This document shows positions 40,901 to 54,800 of a DNA stretch of 64,000 nucleotides, piece after piece. The DNA is from Cotesia glomerata (Eukaryota; Arthropoda; Insecta; Hymenoptera; Braconidae). A program made the position numbers and the translations under genes. A model generated the notes under the pieces. The model made no database searches. It was given only the letters and a program-made list of their open reading frames with translations, and was not told the origin of the DNA. Position 1 is the stretch's first letter. Each line of letters starts with the position of its first letter. The stretch spans positions 24,763,510-24,827,509 of the forward strand of contig NC_058164.1 in NCBI RefSeq assembly GCF_020080835.1, in the 5' to 3' direction.

Positions 40901-43900
40901 TAAAATATAGACTTTTAATAATAAATTAGGACTAAATTAGAGAAATTTTAAAATTTTAGTCATTTTTCCATTTGCCCCAATAGTTTTTGGCGCATTTCAA
41001 AATCACTGTATCTCATAAACTATTCGTTTTTTTTCGATGTATCATAAGAAACTTTTAATAGAGCATAAAATTTGCTATAAAAGTGACCCTTGATAGAGGG
41101 TATAAGTATAACCGTTAGCAAAACAAGTGGAAATATAAAAACATGAAAGCCATATCCAGACAGATCTTGAAATAGAAACGGGGAATTTTTTGTTTAATTT
41201 CAATTCCGGCAACCCCTTGCAGGATCTTATGCTAATCGTTGATCAAGCCCCCTTAGCAGGAAGGAAACGTTGGCTCAGGTCCAAACATGCATCCACATTT
41301 TCAGTCCATGAAATCGTAGCGAATTAGTAGGGAAGCTTTAATAATATCCAAGGGTGGACCTGTCAGCTTGACGTATCGCACGGTCCCGGGAATCCATTAT
41401 ATAGTCAATTACTCGTGGACAAAGAGAGTACCAGAGAAAGTGAGATGGAAAGTGAGTAGCGTCACGCATGCCACTCGTATGCTCCCTTCAGACTAGCGTC
41501 AGCGTACATCGTACAGTAGAAGCACTTGCTATTGCTATTGCCATTGCCATTGCTTTGCTTTGGAGTAACATCGGGTTACCGGCCTTGGCAATGTAAATGC
41601 GTGGTTATCGCTCACACACGTGACATACACACCCCGAGTGCTGTATGCATTAGTGGTGTACGGTGTACGCATCTTCATAGACTTATTATATATGTATGTA
41701 TGTATTTGTATATGGACGCGGTACTACCTACGGAGTTATTGTATGTAGACGTGAGACGAGAACAAAGAACGGCAGATGGAAAAATCGACATAACGATGGG
41801 GAGTTATGAGGCGAGGAAAAAGTCCATTAGAAGCTGCTATTCTTGGTCGCTAAAGCGATAAACCCTCTTTTTTATCATTAGTTTTGAACTTATCACTTAT
41901 GATTTTTTAATTTTAACTATTCCGATGTTACTTTGAACTTTATATCGTAGAAAAATTTAATAAAGACAATTTTTCAGATTCATTTGTGAGTATTATAAAA
42001 ATTCATACGAGTCATATATGTGCGTCATATATTGATGTACTTGCCATATAGAATTATGAGGCATATACTGATCATATAAACCCTTCATGATCATAATGGC
42101 GATATATTCTTTAAATATCGACTTAATTGCGATATATGCTTCATATCGTGATCATATATGCCTCATATGTACACACAATAGCGATATATGCTTCAGATAT
42201 GAATATTTGGCCATGTGCGCTCTAAATATTGATCATATAAGTTTAAAATATGGACTTAATTGCGATATAAGCTTTATATCGTGATGATATACTCATACAT
42301 GAACACAATAGCGATATATGCTTCAGATATGATTATATGGCTACCTATACTTCATATTTTGATCTTATGACCTCATATGTAGACACAATAGTGATATATG
42401 CTTCAGATATGAATATTTGGCCATGTGCGCTTTTAATATTGATCATATAAGTTTCAAATATGGACTTAATTGCGATATCCACTTTGTATCGTAATCATAT
42501 AGATTCATATATAGACAAAATAGCCATATATGCTTCAGATATGATTATATGGCTATCTATACTTCACATTTTGATCATATGAACTTCATATATAGCCATA
42601 TATGCTTCAGATATGATTATATGGCCATATACACTAAATATTGATCATATAAGTTTCAAATATGGACTTAATTGCGATATACACTTTATATCGTAATCAT
42701 ATAGATTCATATATAGACAAAATGGCCATATATGCTTCAGATATGATTATATGGCTATCTATCCTTCATATTTTGATCATAAGACCTCATATATAGCCAC
42801 AATAGCGATATGTGCATCAGATTTGAATATCTGGCCATGTGCGCTCTAATTATTGATCATATAAGTTTCAAATATGGACTTAATTGCGATATATGCTTCA
42901 TATCGTGATCATATATGCGTCATATATAGAAACAATAGCCATATATGATTCAGATATGATTATATGTCTACATATACTTCATATTTTGATCATAAGACCT
43001 CATATATAGACACAATAGCAATATATGCTTCAGATATGATTATATGGCTATCTATACTACATATTTCGATCAAATAAGTCTCATATATGGACAATAATGT
43101 CATATAAGTTCCAGATATGAATATATGGTCATGTGCGTTCTAAATATTGATTATATAAGTTTCAAATATGAACTCAGTTGCCATATATGCTTCATATGTG
43201 GGTATAATGGTCAGAAATGCTTAATATTTTTATATTAGTGTCAGATATGAAGATATTGGGCATATATGCTAAGAAATGAACAAATGACGCTTATATGGTC
43301 ATACAGATCACTTGAAATGACATAGAAAGGTTATATGTATACAAAATAGCTATGTTAAGCCAATTGGTATTATATACGATAACTCCAAACTAAATATGGT
43401 TATTTTAAGCCAATGGTACATCATGGCACATATTTGTTCCTGCGGAATACCGTTAGACCCGAGGAATAATTTAACCAATCAAAGAGGTTATTATCGTAAG
43501 GGGACCGGCAATGAGAAGTAAATAATGTAAGATGAGTTTGGAGGTAAACTGCTCTGTAAATTGTAGATAACAATTGAAAAGGGTTGCTTTTGTAAAATCT
43601 CGAGAATTTAAGCGTAGACCCAAACCATTGCTCGGTATCTTTTAGATAGGACTGGGTAATAATAATTTTTATCCAACAAAATAACCCCGAAGCAGTACTC
43701 TGACTACGACTATGACTACGACTAAGGGATGCTTGCCTGGATGGTGTATTCCCAAGAGAGCTAAGTAAAGTTACCAGACTTGCGATTCTCGTGTTCTCTA
43801 AGTACTCTGTACACGTTGGCTGTCTTTGTCGGTGGGCTCTTATATAGCTTTTGCTTATATATTCCAACTTCTCTTGCTTAGCTTCAGTCTCTCTTGTCTT

Positions 43901-45407
43901 CTCTTCTCTCTGGTGCCGGAGGCAAAATGGCCGTCGTTAAATTCCTAATTAAGATTTAAGTCGAGAAATATATGGCAGAGCTAACGCTTATTTTGTTTCA
44001 CACAGGGGATAAAAGAGAAGCTAACAGAGATGGAGGTATAGCGACGTTGGGTATACTAGCTCTCTTCTGGCTCTCCCAACTTTAAGCAAAAATTACCTCA
44101 GGCATTATTAAGTCTACATTCTTGTTCCATTGCCATCCGTGCTCTTTTTCATGACCTCACTAACGACCGGCAATAATAAACCATTTACTTTCACGCTAAA
44201 TAATATATAAACAAAGCAAAACGATAAATAAATCACTGGTATTCATTTATATAGCCGGAATGTGCACCAGTTGCAGAATCCACTCTAAACACCAGAATAA
44301 ATATTTTTTTTGGTTCACTTTGGAATTTATTCAAACTTTTTTTTTTGGCACTACAATAACGGATTTTTTTTACTCAATTCTATTGATTTTGACTAATTTG
44401 ATATGGTAAGTAGCTTATCTGATCAATGTATAAGTTCTATATATGATCTTATTGCCATATATGAATCATATATGCTTTGTATGTGATCATAATTGCCATA
44501 AAATGATCATAAAAGTTGTATATGTGATCATACTTGCCATATCAGCTTGAAATATGGTCACATAAACGCTATATGTAATCGAATACGTCATATATGTGAT
44601 CATATATGCCATATATGTAATTATATGGTCAGATGTGATGATATATCTGCCATATATGTGGTTATATGCCACCTATCGATTACATGTGATCATATATGGA
44701 ACATGTGATCACACATGCCATATATGATCATATATGGCACATATGTGATCATATATGGCACATATGCAACCATATATGTCATATATGATTATATATGGCA
44801 CATATGATCATAGATATGGCATATATGTGATGTATTTAATCATATAGCCATATATGTAACCATATATGGCACATATGTGATTTAATAATGCCGTATATGA
44901 TCATATAGGCCATATATAAGATCATACGTTCCATATATGGCCATATATTTGGCATATGGGGTCATAAATGCCATGTCTGTAATCATATGTGCCATATATG
45001 ATCACATATATGGCATTTATGATCCCTTATGCCATATATGTGATTATATATGCTACATGTTAATCATATAAATTTTTAAGAAATATTTCTGCCATGTTTT
45101 CATCATATAAGCTTCATATACGAACATAGTTTTCATATATCGCATATAAAAACTCCCCTTATGAATACACTTTCCATATATCAACCCTATAAAAACATAT
45201 GCGCACAAACCAACCAATGATCTCGGATAAAAATATAAAGATATATCCATTTTTCCAGATCGCTCGGATTATTTACTTCTCATAGGCTGTCCCTTTATGA
45301 TAATAACCAGTCTCTCTGATTGGTTAAATGATTGTTAGAATATAAGGATAGTAAATATGGCATAAAGATAGATCGAATGTGCGTGCTTGCAATCTTGGAA
45401 CTTGGTT

Positions 45408-45492
<85 letters not shown>

Positions 45493-45738
45493 CATTATAC
45501 ATATTTATAAATATTAGTAAGTATTTGTATGTATATGCACATACAAAGAAAAGGATCAACCCAAGGAAGGCCGTGCACATAAATACCAGTCTTTCCATTA
45601 GTAACCGATGGGAATAAACCAGTCGATGGATGATCGATACTCAGGACGGTGGAGATCTAATCTACTACTCCTCAGTGCTCTGCGCTGGAGAATACCGAGC
45701 GTCTCGAATCATGTGAAGACTACCGGGAGTATGGGTTG

Positions 45739-45811
<73 letters not shown>

Positions 45812-48800
45812 TATAGGTAGATAAGTGGCACACTCCGATATTTCTTCCGCTCGTGCGATTTTCTCTGGTTCTCTATGTGTTACACTCCTCTTCCGTGGCA
45901 GTGTTTGTACATATACTGCACAGTTTATATCTATATACGATTAGATATAAAGAAAAGGCAATATAGTGGAGTAAAGCTCTCTGCTAACAAGAACTTTGCG
46001 GAAACGTTTTCTTGGCTATCTATCCTCTAATTGCTACTTTAATTCGCCCAAAAATCTTCTACCGGTTCCATTATTCTCGACGGATTGCCAGCCGATGGTG
46101 CATACTGCATACATATACATATATACGAAGCCTATAGTGTTAGGAAAGAGTCCGCATCCCTTTCTGCGTCAAAAGACGCTTTTAAATGCTCTGTAAAGAG
46201 TCTTTTTCTACGAATTAATAGCCTGGTATGACTAGAGCTGATCTTTAATTCAGAATTTTGTCGAAAAAAGATAAGCTGAGAAGAAAAAAAGAATAGATGA
46301 TTATCTGGTGACAAAAGGGCGCGGCATTGGACCATCACTTGAGATTCATATGGCTATCTATACCCCTGGTCTTCCTTAAAGAGATTGTAATCTCATAAAA
46401 ATAATATCATCCGGCTTATCGTCCAACTCTTGGCAAACATTATTTATTCATCTTAGTTTTCATTAACATCCCATCGGGCTGTTAACCCAACTAAATTCTG
46501 ACTGGATAACGACGATCAGAATACTCGGATGATTTACAGCGAGCCCTTGGGGGGAACGAATATGAGGATGAGTACGAGTTGGATTCCATGGATCCCTTTA
46601 TAAATAATAAGTCTACGGTTAGGGGAAGGGAAGGCGGCTAAAAAAAAAAAAAAGAAGATAAAGATGGAGATGATGCTTACAAGAAGTGGAATGGAGAGAC
46701 GAGGCCTTTCCATTGATTGCCTTGAACCCTGTCCAACTTGACTCCAATTTCTAGGTTTAATTCCCGCTTTGGTATTCGTATATGGGGATGATCGTTTTGG
46801 ATGAAAACCAGCCAGAAAGAGATAGATTGAATACCGGCGGTATGAGGATAGAGAGACGATATCCACCTCAGCGAATTGAGCATTTTAGCACGACAATAGC
46901 ACCGGATGAATCATCATTTCACATCCCGGCAGAATGTGTGGAGTCTTCCACTCCCCACGGGTATCAGACTTTTTAGAGGGAGCAGCGCCCCACCGAAAAA
47001 TCCGGAGGTGGCTCGACAAATTGGCATGCCGTTCACCCTCATACTCACCCTCACTCTTCCATTACCCATCATCATCCCCCTACCCCACAGTGTGATACGC
47101 AACCCGTCGTTTTGATCGAACGCGAGCACGGAGTGCGTTTGACGTATAAACTTATATTATTCTGTTCCGTCGATATTTTTTAATAAAAAAAAAAAAAAAA
47201 AAAAAAGATACCCGGCTAATTTACAATTCTCCCTTGAGGAAGATAAAAAGAACTGTAACTTCTTTGGATCTTGAAAGAGCCAGCTCTCATCGTAAAGCCA
47301 GATTCAATTTCTTCTGGATCCCGGTCTCGTACGACTCACTCCGCTACGAATATATATCCACGGAAAAGTATATACTATAGCGACGTCAAAACGATAAAAA
47401 AAACGCGAGGAGTTTCATCACGTGACCTCACAGTTGGTTTAACCACCCTCAGCACCAGGAAAGGATTCCACCCTTGGATCCATTTATCCCAAAAGAGACT
47501 AAAAAGAGCTAGCTGGCTTAGTCTTAGTAGTATCTGTCGGTAGTCTACTAGAAAAGGTAACGCACCTAAACACTTGTCTCTTGTTGAGCAGCACGGCTCA
47601 CTGATGGCACACTCTGAAGCTGATAGCAGATAGAGGATAGCACACAGACAATAAAGGATACCAGAGACTGGGAATAGACGTCTCCCCATGGGCAATGTGG
47701 TCACGTACCGGTTACCATGGCGACCGAGCGAATCGGAATGAGCAGACCCTCCCGCCTCCCTCGCGCCACCCTGATAGAAGTTGAGCTACCCCGTGTGGCC
47801 CATCTCGTTAGTTTAACTCACGCGCTGCGAATCGTAATGGGAAACGTACAGATGCATTAGGAAACGACTTTGCCACAGTATATCTCCCGGGCTGTGCTAC
47901 AAAAGTACTCTTTGCCGTCGTCAACCAATTTGCTGTTTGGCGAACCCTTGTGTCGACGTCTCTAGTCAGTAGTCTAGATCTAGATTCCGCTACAGGCGAA
48001 ATTTTCCCTAGGCAAATTTGTTCGGACACGGGATGTTCCGTTGTTTGATTAAGAGCTGGTTGTACGCCCGACGCTTGCTATCACTTGGGTTCGATTCACT
48101 TTGATGGTACTCTACCTCAAGGAAACCTCCTACTCCAACGGCTGCTTCAACTCGGCTTACAACTGCTACCCCATTACGCTTCCAATGTTACTTGGGAGCT
48201 TCCACTTTACTCCAGTGTATAGGTATGCTGATCGGACGGGAATTTATGCGCTGGGAATGGGACATATGTTACTGATGCAGACAACCATCAGCCTCGATCA
48301 CGTACTCCCGGTGACATCATCAAGGCATCAGGGATCTTTCTCGTGTCCTCTTCACTTTAGGCCTCAGGGCGTCTTATATTCAAGACGCATCTGATCTTCA
48401 TTCTCTCCCAGCAATTCAATCTCCATCTCTTTTCATCGTCTCTTCCATACCTCTGGTTCTTCTCCTGCTGGTGGGTATATCCTACGACTCACCCGAACTT
48501 GCAAGATATATACTACTCCACTCTGTTAAGTAAACTTGATCATACGTATTCCGCTCGCAAGTCCTATTAATTCGTCTTCGTGTGGGTATCCGAGATCTGA
48601 CGAACTCTGCTGAGAAACTTTCAACGTGAGCTGGAAGGGGGCTCATGAGTTGAGCTTGGATTGTAGATTATGTATACAGCCAGTGGGAAAAAATATCAAC
48701 ACACACATTGTATCTACACACTCACCTGGGTCCCGAGGAGGTTTAGTATTCCAAGCTGGAGCAGCCTTTATGATTTGAAATTCCTCGAAGCTGATGACTC

Positions 48801-51800
48801 GGTTGGTTTTTCATCGTAAGATACACTTTAAAAACCTAAAACTTTTATTTGTTTTTCCTTTAATGCTCGGTTCCTTTGCCGTCTGGCTTTGAGCAGGTTA
48901 CAACAATAGCTGACACGCACGTGCACAATGGATTTAAAAGACTCAGTGCGTTCTCCCCCAAAGGGAGCCCCACGAGTGCTCTCCCGTCCAAGTTTCGCCC
49001 CCTTAACCATTATTATCGCCGTCGCACACACTACTGGAGTTTGGATCATCATAGGTACGTGCTTGTTGTCGGTCAGGTTAGGATTTATCCGGTAATTCAC
49101 GGGAGCTGGCTCTGTATGCACTCCGATCGATTGTGTACGTGCCTTTCCGACCTCCTGGGGGATTCCCAATGCGATTTGTCTGGTTGCATAACTTGCACCA
49201 CTTTTCCAGGTAAACTGCGTCCATATGCTCCAGTCAGCGTTTTTTTTGCTCCGCTCTACTTGTTCTTTATTTTTTTCCTCCATCACAAACTTTATCAATA
49301 TAAAAACGTGATATTTTCCTACGCCATTAGTTTAATAACCTCAGCGCCTAGTTTAAATTCCCTTTCGCCTTTCGCCTTACGGGTTTTTCCATTTTTTGTC
49401 AGGGCACTTTTATTATTACTAAAAAAGCATTCTGTGTGTGTGTATGTGTTCGATAACCGAGCTTATATTGAGTTTAATCTTACTCACACACGAGACTAGT
49501 ATTTCAGAAAATAGTTTATAAGAGGAACTCCTTCCCTCGATGGTGTGAAGCTGATGGTGCTGACGCTGATGGCGATGGCGATGCTAGCGGTAGCGATACT
49601 GACGGAAACGATTGATTTGAGGCGTCTGGAAAATGGCGGGTAATTCTGGATGCCGTACTAGAATTAAACTCTTTTCTTCTCTTCTCTGGTCCTATACTAT
49701 ACACTGACTCCTCCTCGACTATAAGCTTATCGCGCCCCCATTCCCTTTTCCCTTTTTAATTAACGCATTCTCCAAGCTCACACCGTGCTTCTAGTTCGTA
49801 AATAACTCGAGACGCCTCGGGTTTTATGACTAGTCTCCGGTATCCCTGTCTTAGGCCAACAAGAAAAAAGAGACAAATAAGAAGGAAGGAATCTAAAAAA
49901 AAAAGATCTCAAGTGTGTGTATATAACAGCGAAGAGGAAGGAAGAAGACACTATATATCTGTATATATTGTGGATATACCGCGTAAAGAGAGACGAAATG
50001 CTGAAGCATGAAAATGATAAACACTGATGACAAAGTTGTTGATAAGTTGTATTTAGTTATCGTGTAAAGTGAAACAATGAGCGATGGTACGTCAGTGACG
50101 GATTACGTTTGTGAATTGAACCCGATGGAAATAAATTACAGTGATTTACAAATTAAATGTTAATAAGTTGGAATTCAACCCACGCGTCTATCCAAGTGTC
50201 TCCAAGAGAGAAATGGACATCACCACTGATCACTGATCCTTTGTCTTCTAAAGCTTTGTATGTATGTATGTATGCATATATGAACGCTCATACATACAGC
50301 AGCGTGCCTATAAATATAAATAAGTAACTCGGGCAGTTAAAACGATATCTATTCTAATGAATGATCTGGCAATATATTTTATCGCCAGTCCAGAAATCAG
50401 TCATTGTCTCTATGACACTCCGGAGCTATGAACTTCCGGGACAAAAACCCTGGACTTGTTAGATTAGTAGAGTATTGTATCGATAATCTAGTTACGGATG
50501 AAAATCCGGGTGGAGATACTTATACTGCTTAACATAATCTTCAAGGTGTTGTCACGTATAAAAAAAAGTGTTGGGCAATGAAGATAGCAGAGCTGAAAAT
50601 GATCAAGATGTCGAGATGAAGATCAAAATGGGTGGATGGCAGAACGATGACTGCTGTGGGCTGATTGCTCCAAGCGAAAGTCACATCGAATAACCGATCT
50701 CTCACTTGTCATTCCGCTGGCCGATCATCATCTGCGAACAACGTTATCGGTTTTGGTATTACAATATCGTTATGGGAGACACATTCTGGCGAGGACAGCC
50801 TGACAAAGAGAAATATTGAAAGGACGAATAAGAATCTGACGAATTCATTATCTACGTGATGGTCCGTCATGATTGCCAGAGCCTGGTTGATGGAATGTGG
50901 ATCCTAAGTTGGGTTGGATCATCACCAAAAATTAGCATCTATCCGATGGCGTGCCAGTAAAACCCGACATTATCCGTCGGAAACAAGAATTATAATAAGA
51001 ATAATCTTATACCTCGCCGATTATGATTTGCCGTTTGATATACGCCCGAGATTTTTAGTATCTAGCGTTAGGAATAAGAAGAAGCTTCTTCTACCTCCTC
51101 CTTCTCTTGTTCTCGTTTTTATTTTCTTATTCGAGTAACATGCAAGTTATTTATATGAGGAGTAATTCTTTCGCATGTGAATGGTGCGTCGTAAAGTGTC
51201 CTGGGGATATAATACGTTGGTGCTAAAGCTTATCGTAAATTTGATGACGAGCGATCACTGGTGAGCTGGATGACGATACACATCCAATTGGATGTACGCC
51301 GATAAAATTCTAAGGAATGAAAGTCAAACGGCATGCCAATACAATTGCAACAAAGATTGAGTGTTTACGTCTCACATATCGGGATGGGTTTTATCGATTG
51401 GCAACTAAGTCGTCAATTCGTCTCTGTTGCAGTGTTGCGGTGTCTCGATGAAAAATCAGTAATCGATACGAGATTTGTTTAGCTCGTGTATATCTGTATA
51501 CTGCAAGCGTATATATGACGTCGATAAATAAAAACCTCAATAAATACAGTGATATGAATGACAAGGCTGGCCAGTATAAGAGTTGGAAGTATAAATATGT
51601 GGATGTAGACACATGCATATAGATCAACACTTGGCTGTCGAGGGTGAAGATAAGGCGTCATTCTTCACGAGCCAGTTTTAAAACGATCTGGTTGATAAAT
51701 TACCGACGGATACGGCTGACTCAGAGGGGCCCACACGTTACTAGTGTGTATTGAGAGAATATAATACCAGAACGAGAAACAAAGATACTGAGAGTGATAG

Positions 51801-54800
51801 ACGCTACGCACGCATCGGATTTGTCGATACAGATATAGGTATTGTGTTATTCCCGTTTGAATTTGCAGGGAAGGTATTGGCTAAATCGATGATGATATTA
51901 TTCTTGCGGGGGCTGGATGACGATAAAAAGGGGAATTTGATAATAATGATAAGATAGCAAGCGTATAAGAGTTGTGAGCAGGGAACATGTGGGACGTATT
52001 GGATTACGCACTCGATAGCATCTCATTGTTTGGGCTAGGTGTTAGATTTTGTCACAAGTGCGGGGGACGATGACTAAGTGTACAAGAGTGTAAAGTGCGT
52101 TTCTGTTTATTATTATACTGTCTTTTATCTAAGAGATTAAGGATTTGATTCATCCGACGGCAGAAAAAAATCACTTTTGGGGCATTCTATGCGAAATGGG
52201 AAAAGGACTAAAATTTCTCTTTCATTATAATTTAGTCGTAATTTATTAATAAAAGTTTATATTTTACTAATTTGTAAAGAAAATTTTTTTTAATCAATAA
52301 GAAAATCGATTTTTCTCTCCTAGTAACTTTTCAGCCGTAGTAACTTGTATCCTGGTCAAATGTTGTTTTAATAGTTTTAACAACAAATTCATTTAATGTT
52401 TGTTATTAACTAACATATTTATTATTATAGGTTTAAGAAAAAATTTTTTTGTTCGTTATTAATTAACACCTAAGTTTATCAAGATCGTGTTGTCAGCATA
52501 CTAAATCCTTTATTTGTGTTTTTTAATTAGATTTTTTTAATTATCCTAAATAATTTATAGTTAAATATATAAACAATAATGTTTCTAAGGTTGAAATAAT
52601 ATAAAAGTCTTTTTAATAAACAACTTGATATAGACATTTTGTACTTGTCCCACCAGTCACAAATGCCTGTCCCACCAGTCACAATAAAAACAAATTTTTT
52701 TAATTGTTTCTCCGTAGGTAATCAGTCGAATCCTTCATAATATTGAATGTTTGTAGGATAAATTTTTTATTGAGAGGGAAGTATTTTTTAAAAGTTTAGT
52801 GGTCGAACTGAAATTGGACTTTAAGTATACCTTTGGTAAGAGAGAAGGATTTTTCTTAGTCCCACCAGTCACACTTAGTCAAATGATAATTACGAGAAAC
52901 TTAAAAAGTAACCGAGGTTTTTGACAAAGGGATGTTAATTAGTTATTCTTCTATATTATAAGATAAATTTTACTATAGTATAAGTTTCGGTCACATAATT
53001 ATATATAATTGATGAAATCCAGAGTCAAATGTCCCGCCAGTCACTATAAGATGCCCCTTACTATTACTGCTACGATATTGGAGCAAGATCTCTGAATGAA
53101 GATGAGAATTTGAAAACCTTATTTCTCAACGGCTTTCTAATGAAGTAATATCGTAATTAGATATGCAATAAGCGTTGGATCACTGGGTAATTATCTTGAA
53201 GCACATATACGGGAATATTTGTCTCAACGTACGCAATAGCTTAAGGTTTATCTTTATCTTCTTTCTCGGTACACCAATTCCCGGGTTCTTTGTGAAATAA
53301 ATTACCACTGTTAACGCAATAAAGTTCGCTACCTTTGGTGGGCGCCGATGCGCAGAGTTATTAATATACACGGCTACAGCCCGAAGGCACAAGGAGCGTT
53401 GGAACAAACAGCCCAAACAGAATTAGCCTCGACTATTTGAACAACCTGATGGGGAAAGGTTAGAGTAAGAGTTAAACCGGGTGGGTGGAAAGGTGAAGAC
53501 AAAGAGAACTCTGGGAGTGGAGCGGAGATCTGAGCGCTAGTATGCATCTATATATATACATGTATACATATAAATTTATAAATGTATAAGATGTACAAGA
53601 CGAAGGTTCACGGTTAGGTTCTTATTCGGATATTGCACTCATCTCCATAAGAAAACCCGGTTCGGTGAACTACAGCCCGCTGATTCCCTTTATCCGTGTG
53701 TATATATAGAGCTAAACTTTCCGATAAGACGTGCCTGCGCACGTGGCTGAGGCGCCTTGTCAACCCTATCTCCCTATCATACCGTAACATCTATCGCGAA
53801 CACAACTTTGCTGCTGTTGTTGCTTCCATTCTCTGGTATGTATTCTGTCCCGTACCACTACAACTACTCAGTGCACAGTCTGCTGTGTCTATACTTACTT
53901 TAAGCCAGCTTCAAGCTCGCCCTCCACTGTTTTAGTTTTAGTTCTTCGACGTCTACCAGCATAATACAATCCCTAACTCAGTATCTTTATCGTGTGTCTA
54001 TCCGTCGCTCGCTCATCCGTACATTCGTTTCTACCCAGTATCATCATCTGCATCTAAATGTCTTCTGGGAGACTCATTTCTGGGGACCCAATGTGAGATA
54101 AATTAACGACTAATTCCTAGAGCGCTAGATTTCGGATTCCTTTGACGTATTTCGTTTCCCTTGTCGACGAACTAAGCTAGTTCCTTAATTAGAATTAGCG
54201 ATTATAATTCTGGAAATTCTTATGGTAAGCATCAATGAAGAGTAGCCAAGATTCGCACTGATGATAATGGTGATAATACTTTAGCTAAGCGCTGATCAGA
54301 ATTCCTTCTAATCTATCGGATCAATGGCTAACCGAGATCTGTCACGTTTGGATAAATTTAGCTGGATCATCTCTAAACTGGATGATCCAGCTGCCGAGTA
54401 GGTATATATGAAGCAATCATCCCAGGCATTCGAAGCACATAACTGGCGTGTGTGTTAGAGAGGATACATGTGTGATCCGCTTTGGCAGGGAGCTAATCCG
54501 TTATAGTATGCACGTGCGTCTAAGACGTTTTATCTCGATCTGAGGATATGTCAGATCCGACCTCGCGAGGCAATTCCCAAGAAGGATCAAGTTACTTCCT
54601 GGACTCCTGACCTGTATCTAGACGCTAGATATCTGGCATCTAGGCTGGTTTACGGGAATTCTCAGTATAACTAAAAACTACCGTCTTTCAGCTCTTTCAT
54701 CCTCCGGTAATTAGTCAAGAGCATACAAGCCAAGAGAGGAGGTGTGAATTGTCCTGATTGCTTCTTGGTAAAGCACTATTACCAGACGGCTCTTTGAGTT

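Noticed and set aside
41526..41861. Frame starting with a leucine-rich, signal-peptide-like stretch
   Set aside because: The leucines come from a TTGCTATTGCCA simple repeat, the start is TTG, and the rest has no recognisable pattern.
48876..49499. 207-codon plus-strand frame, the longest in the 5' half of the window
   Set aside because: It begins at TTG rather than ATG, overlaps an equally open 156-codon minus frame, and shows no domain or family resemblance.
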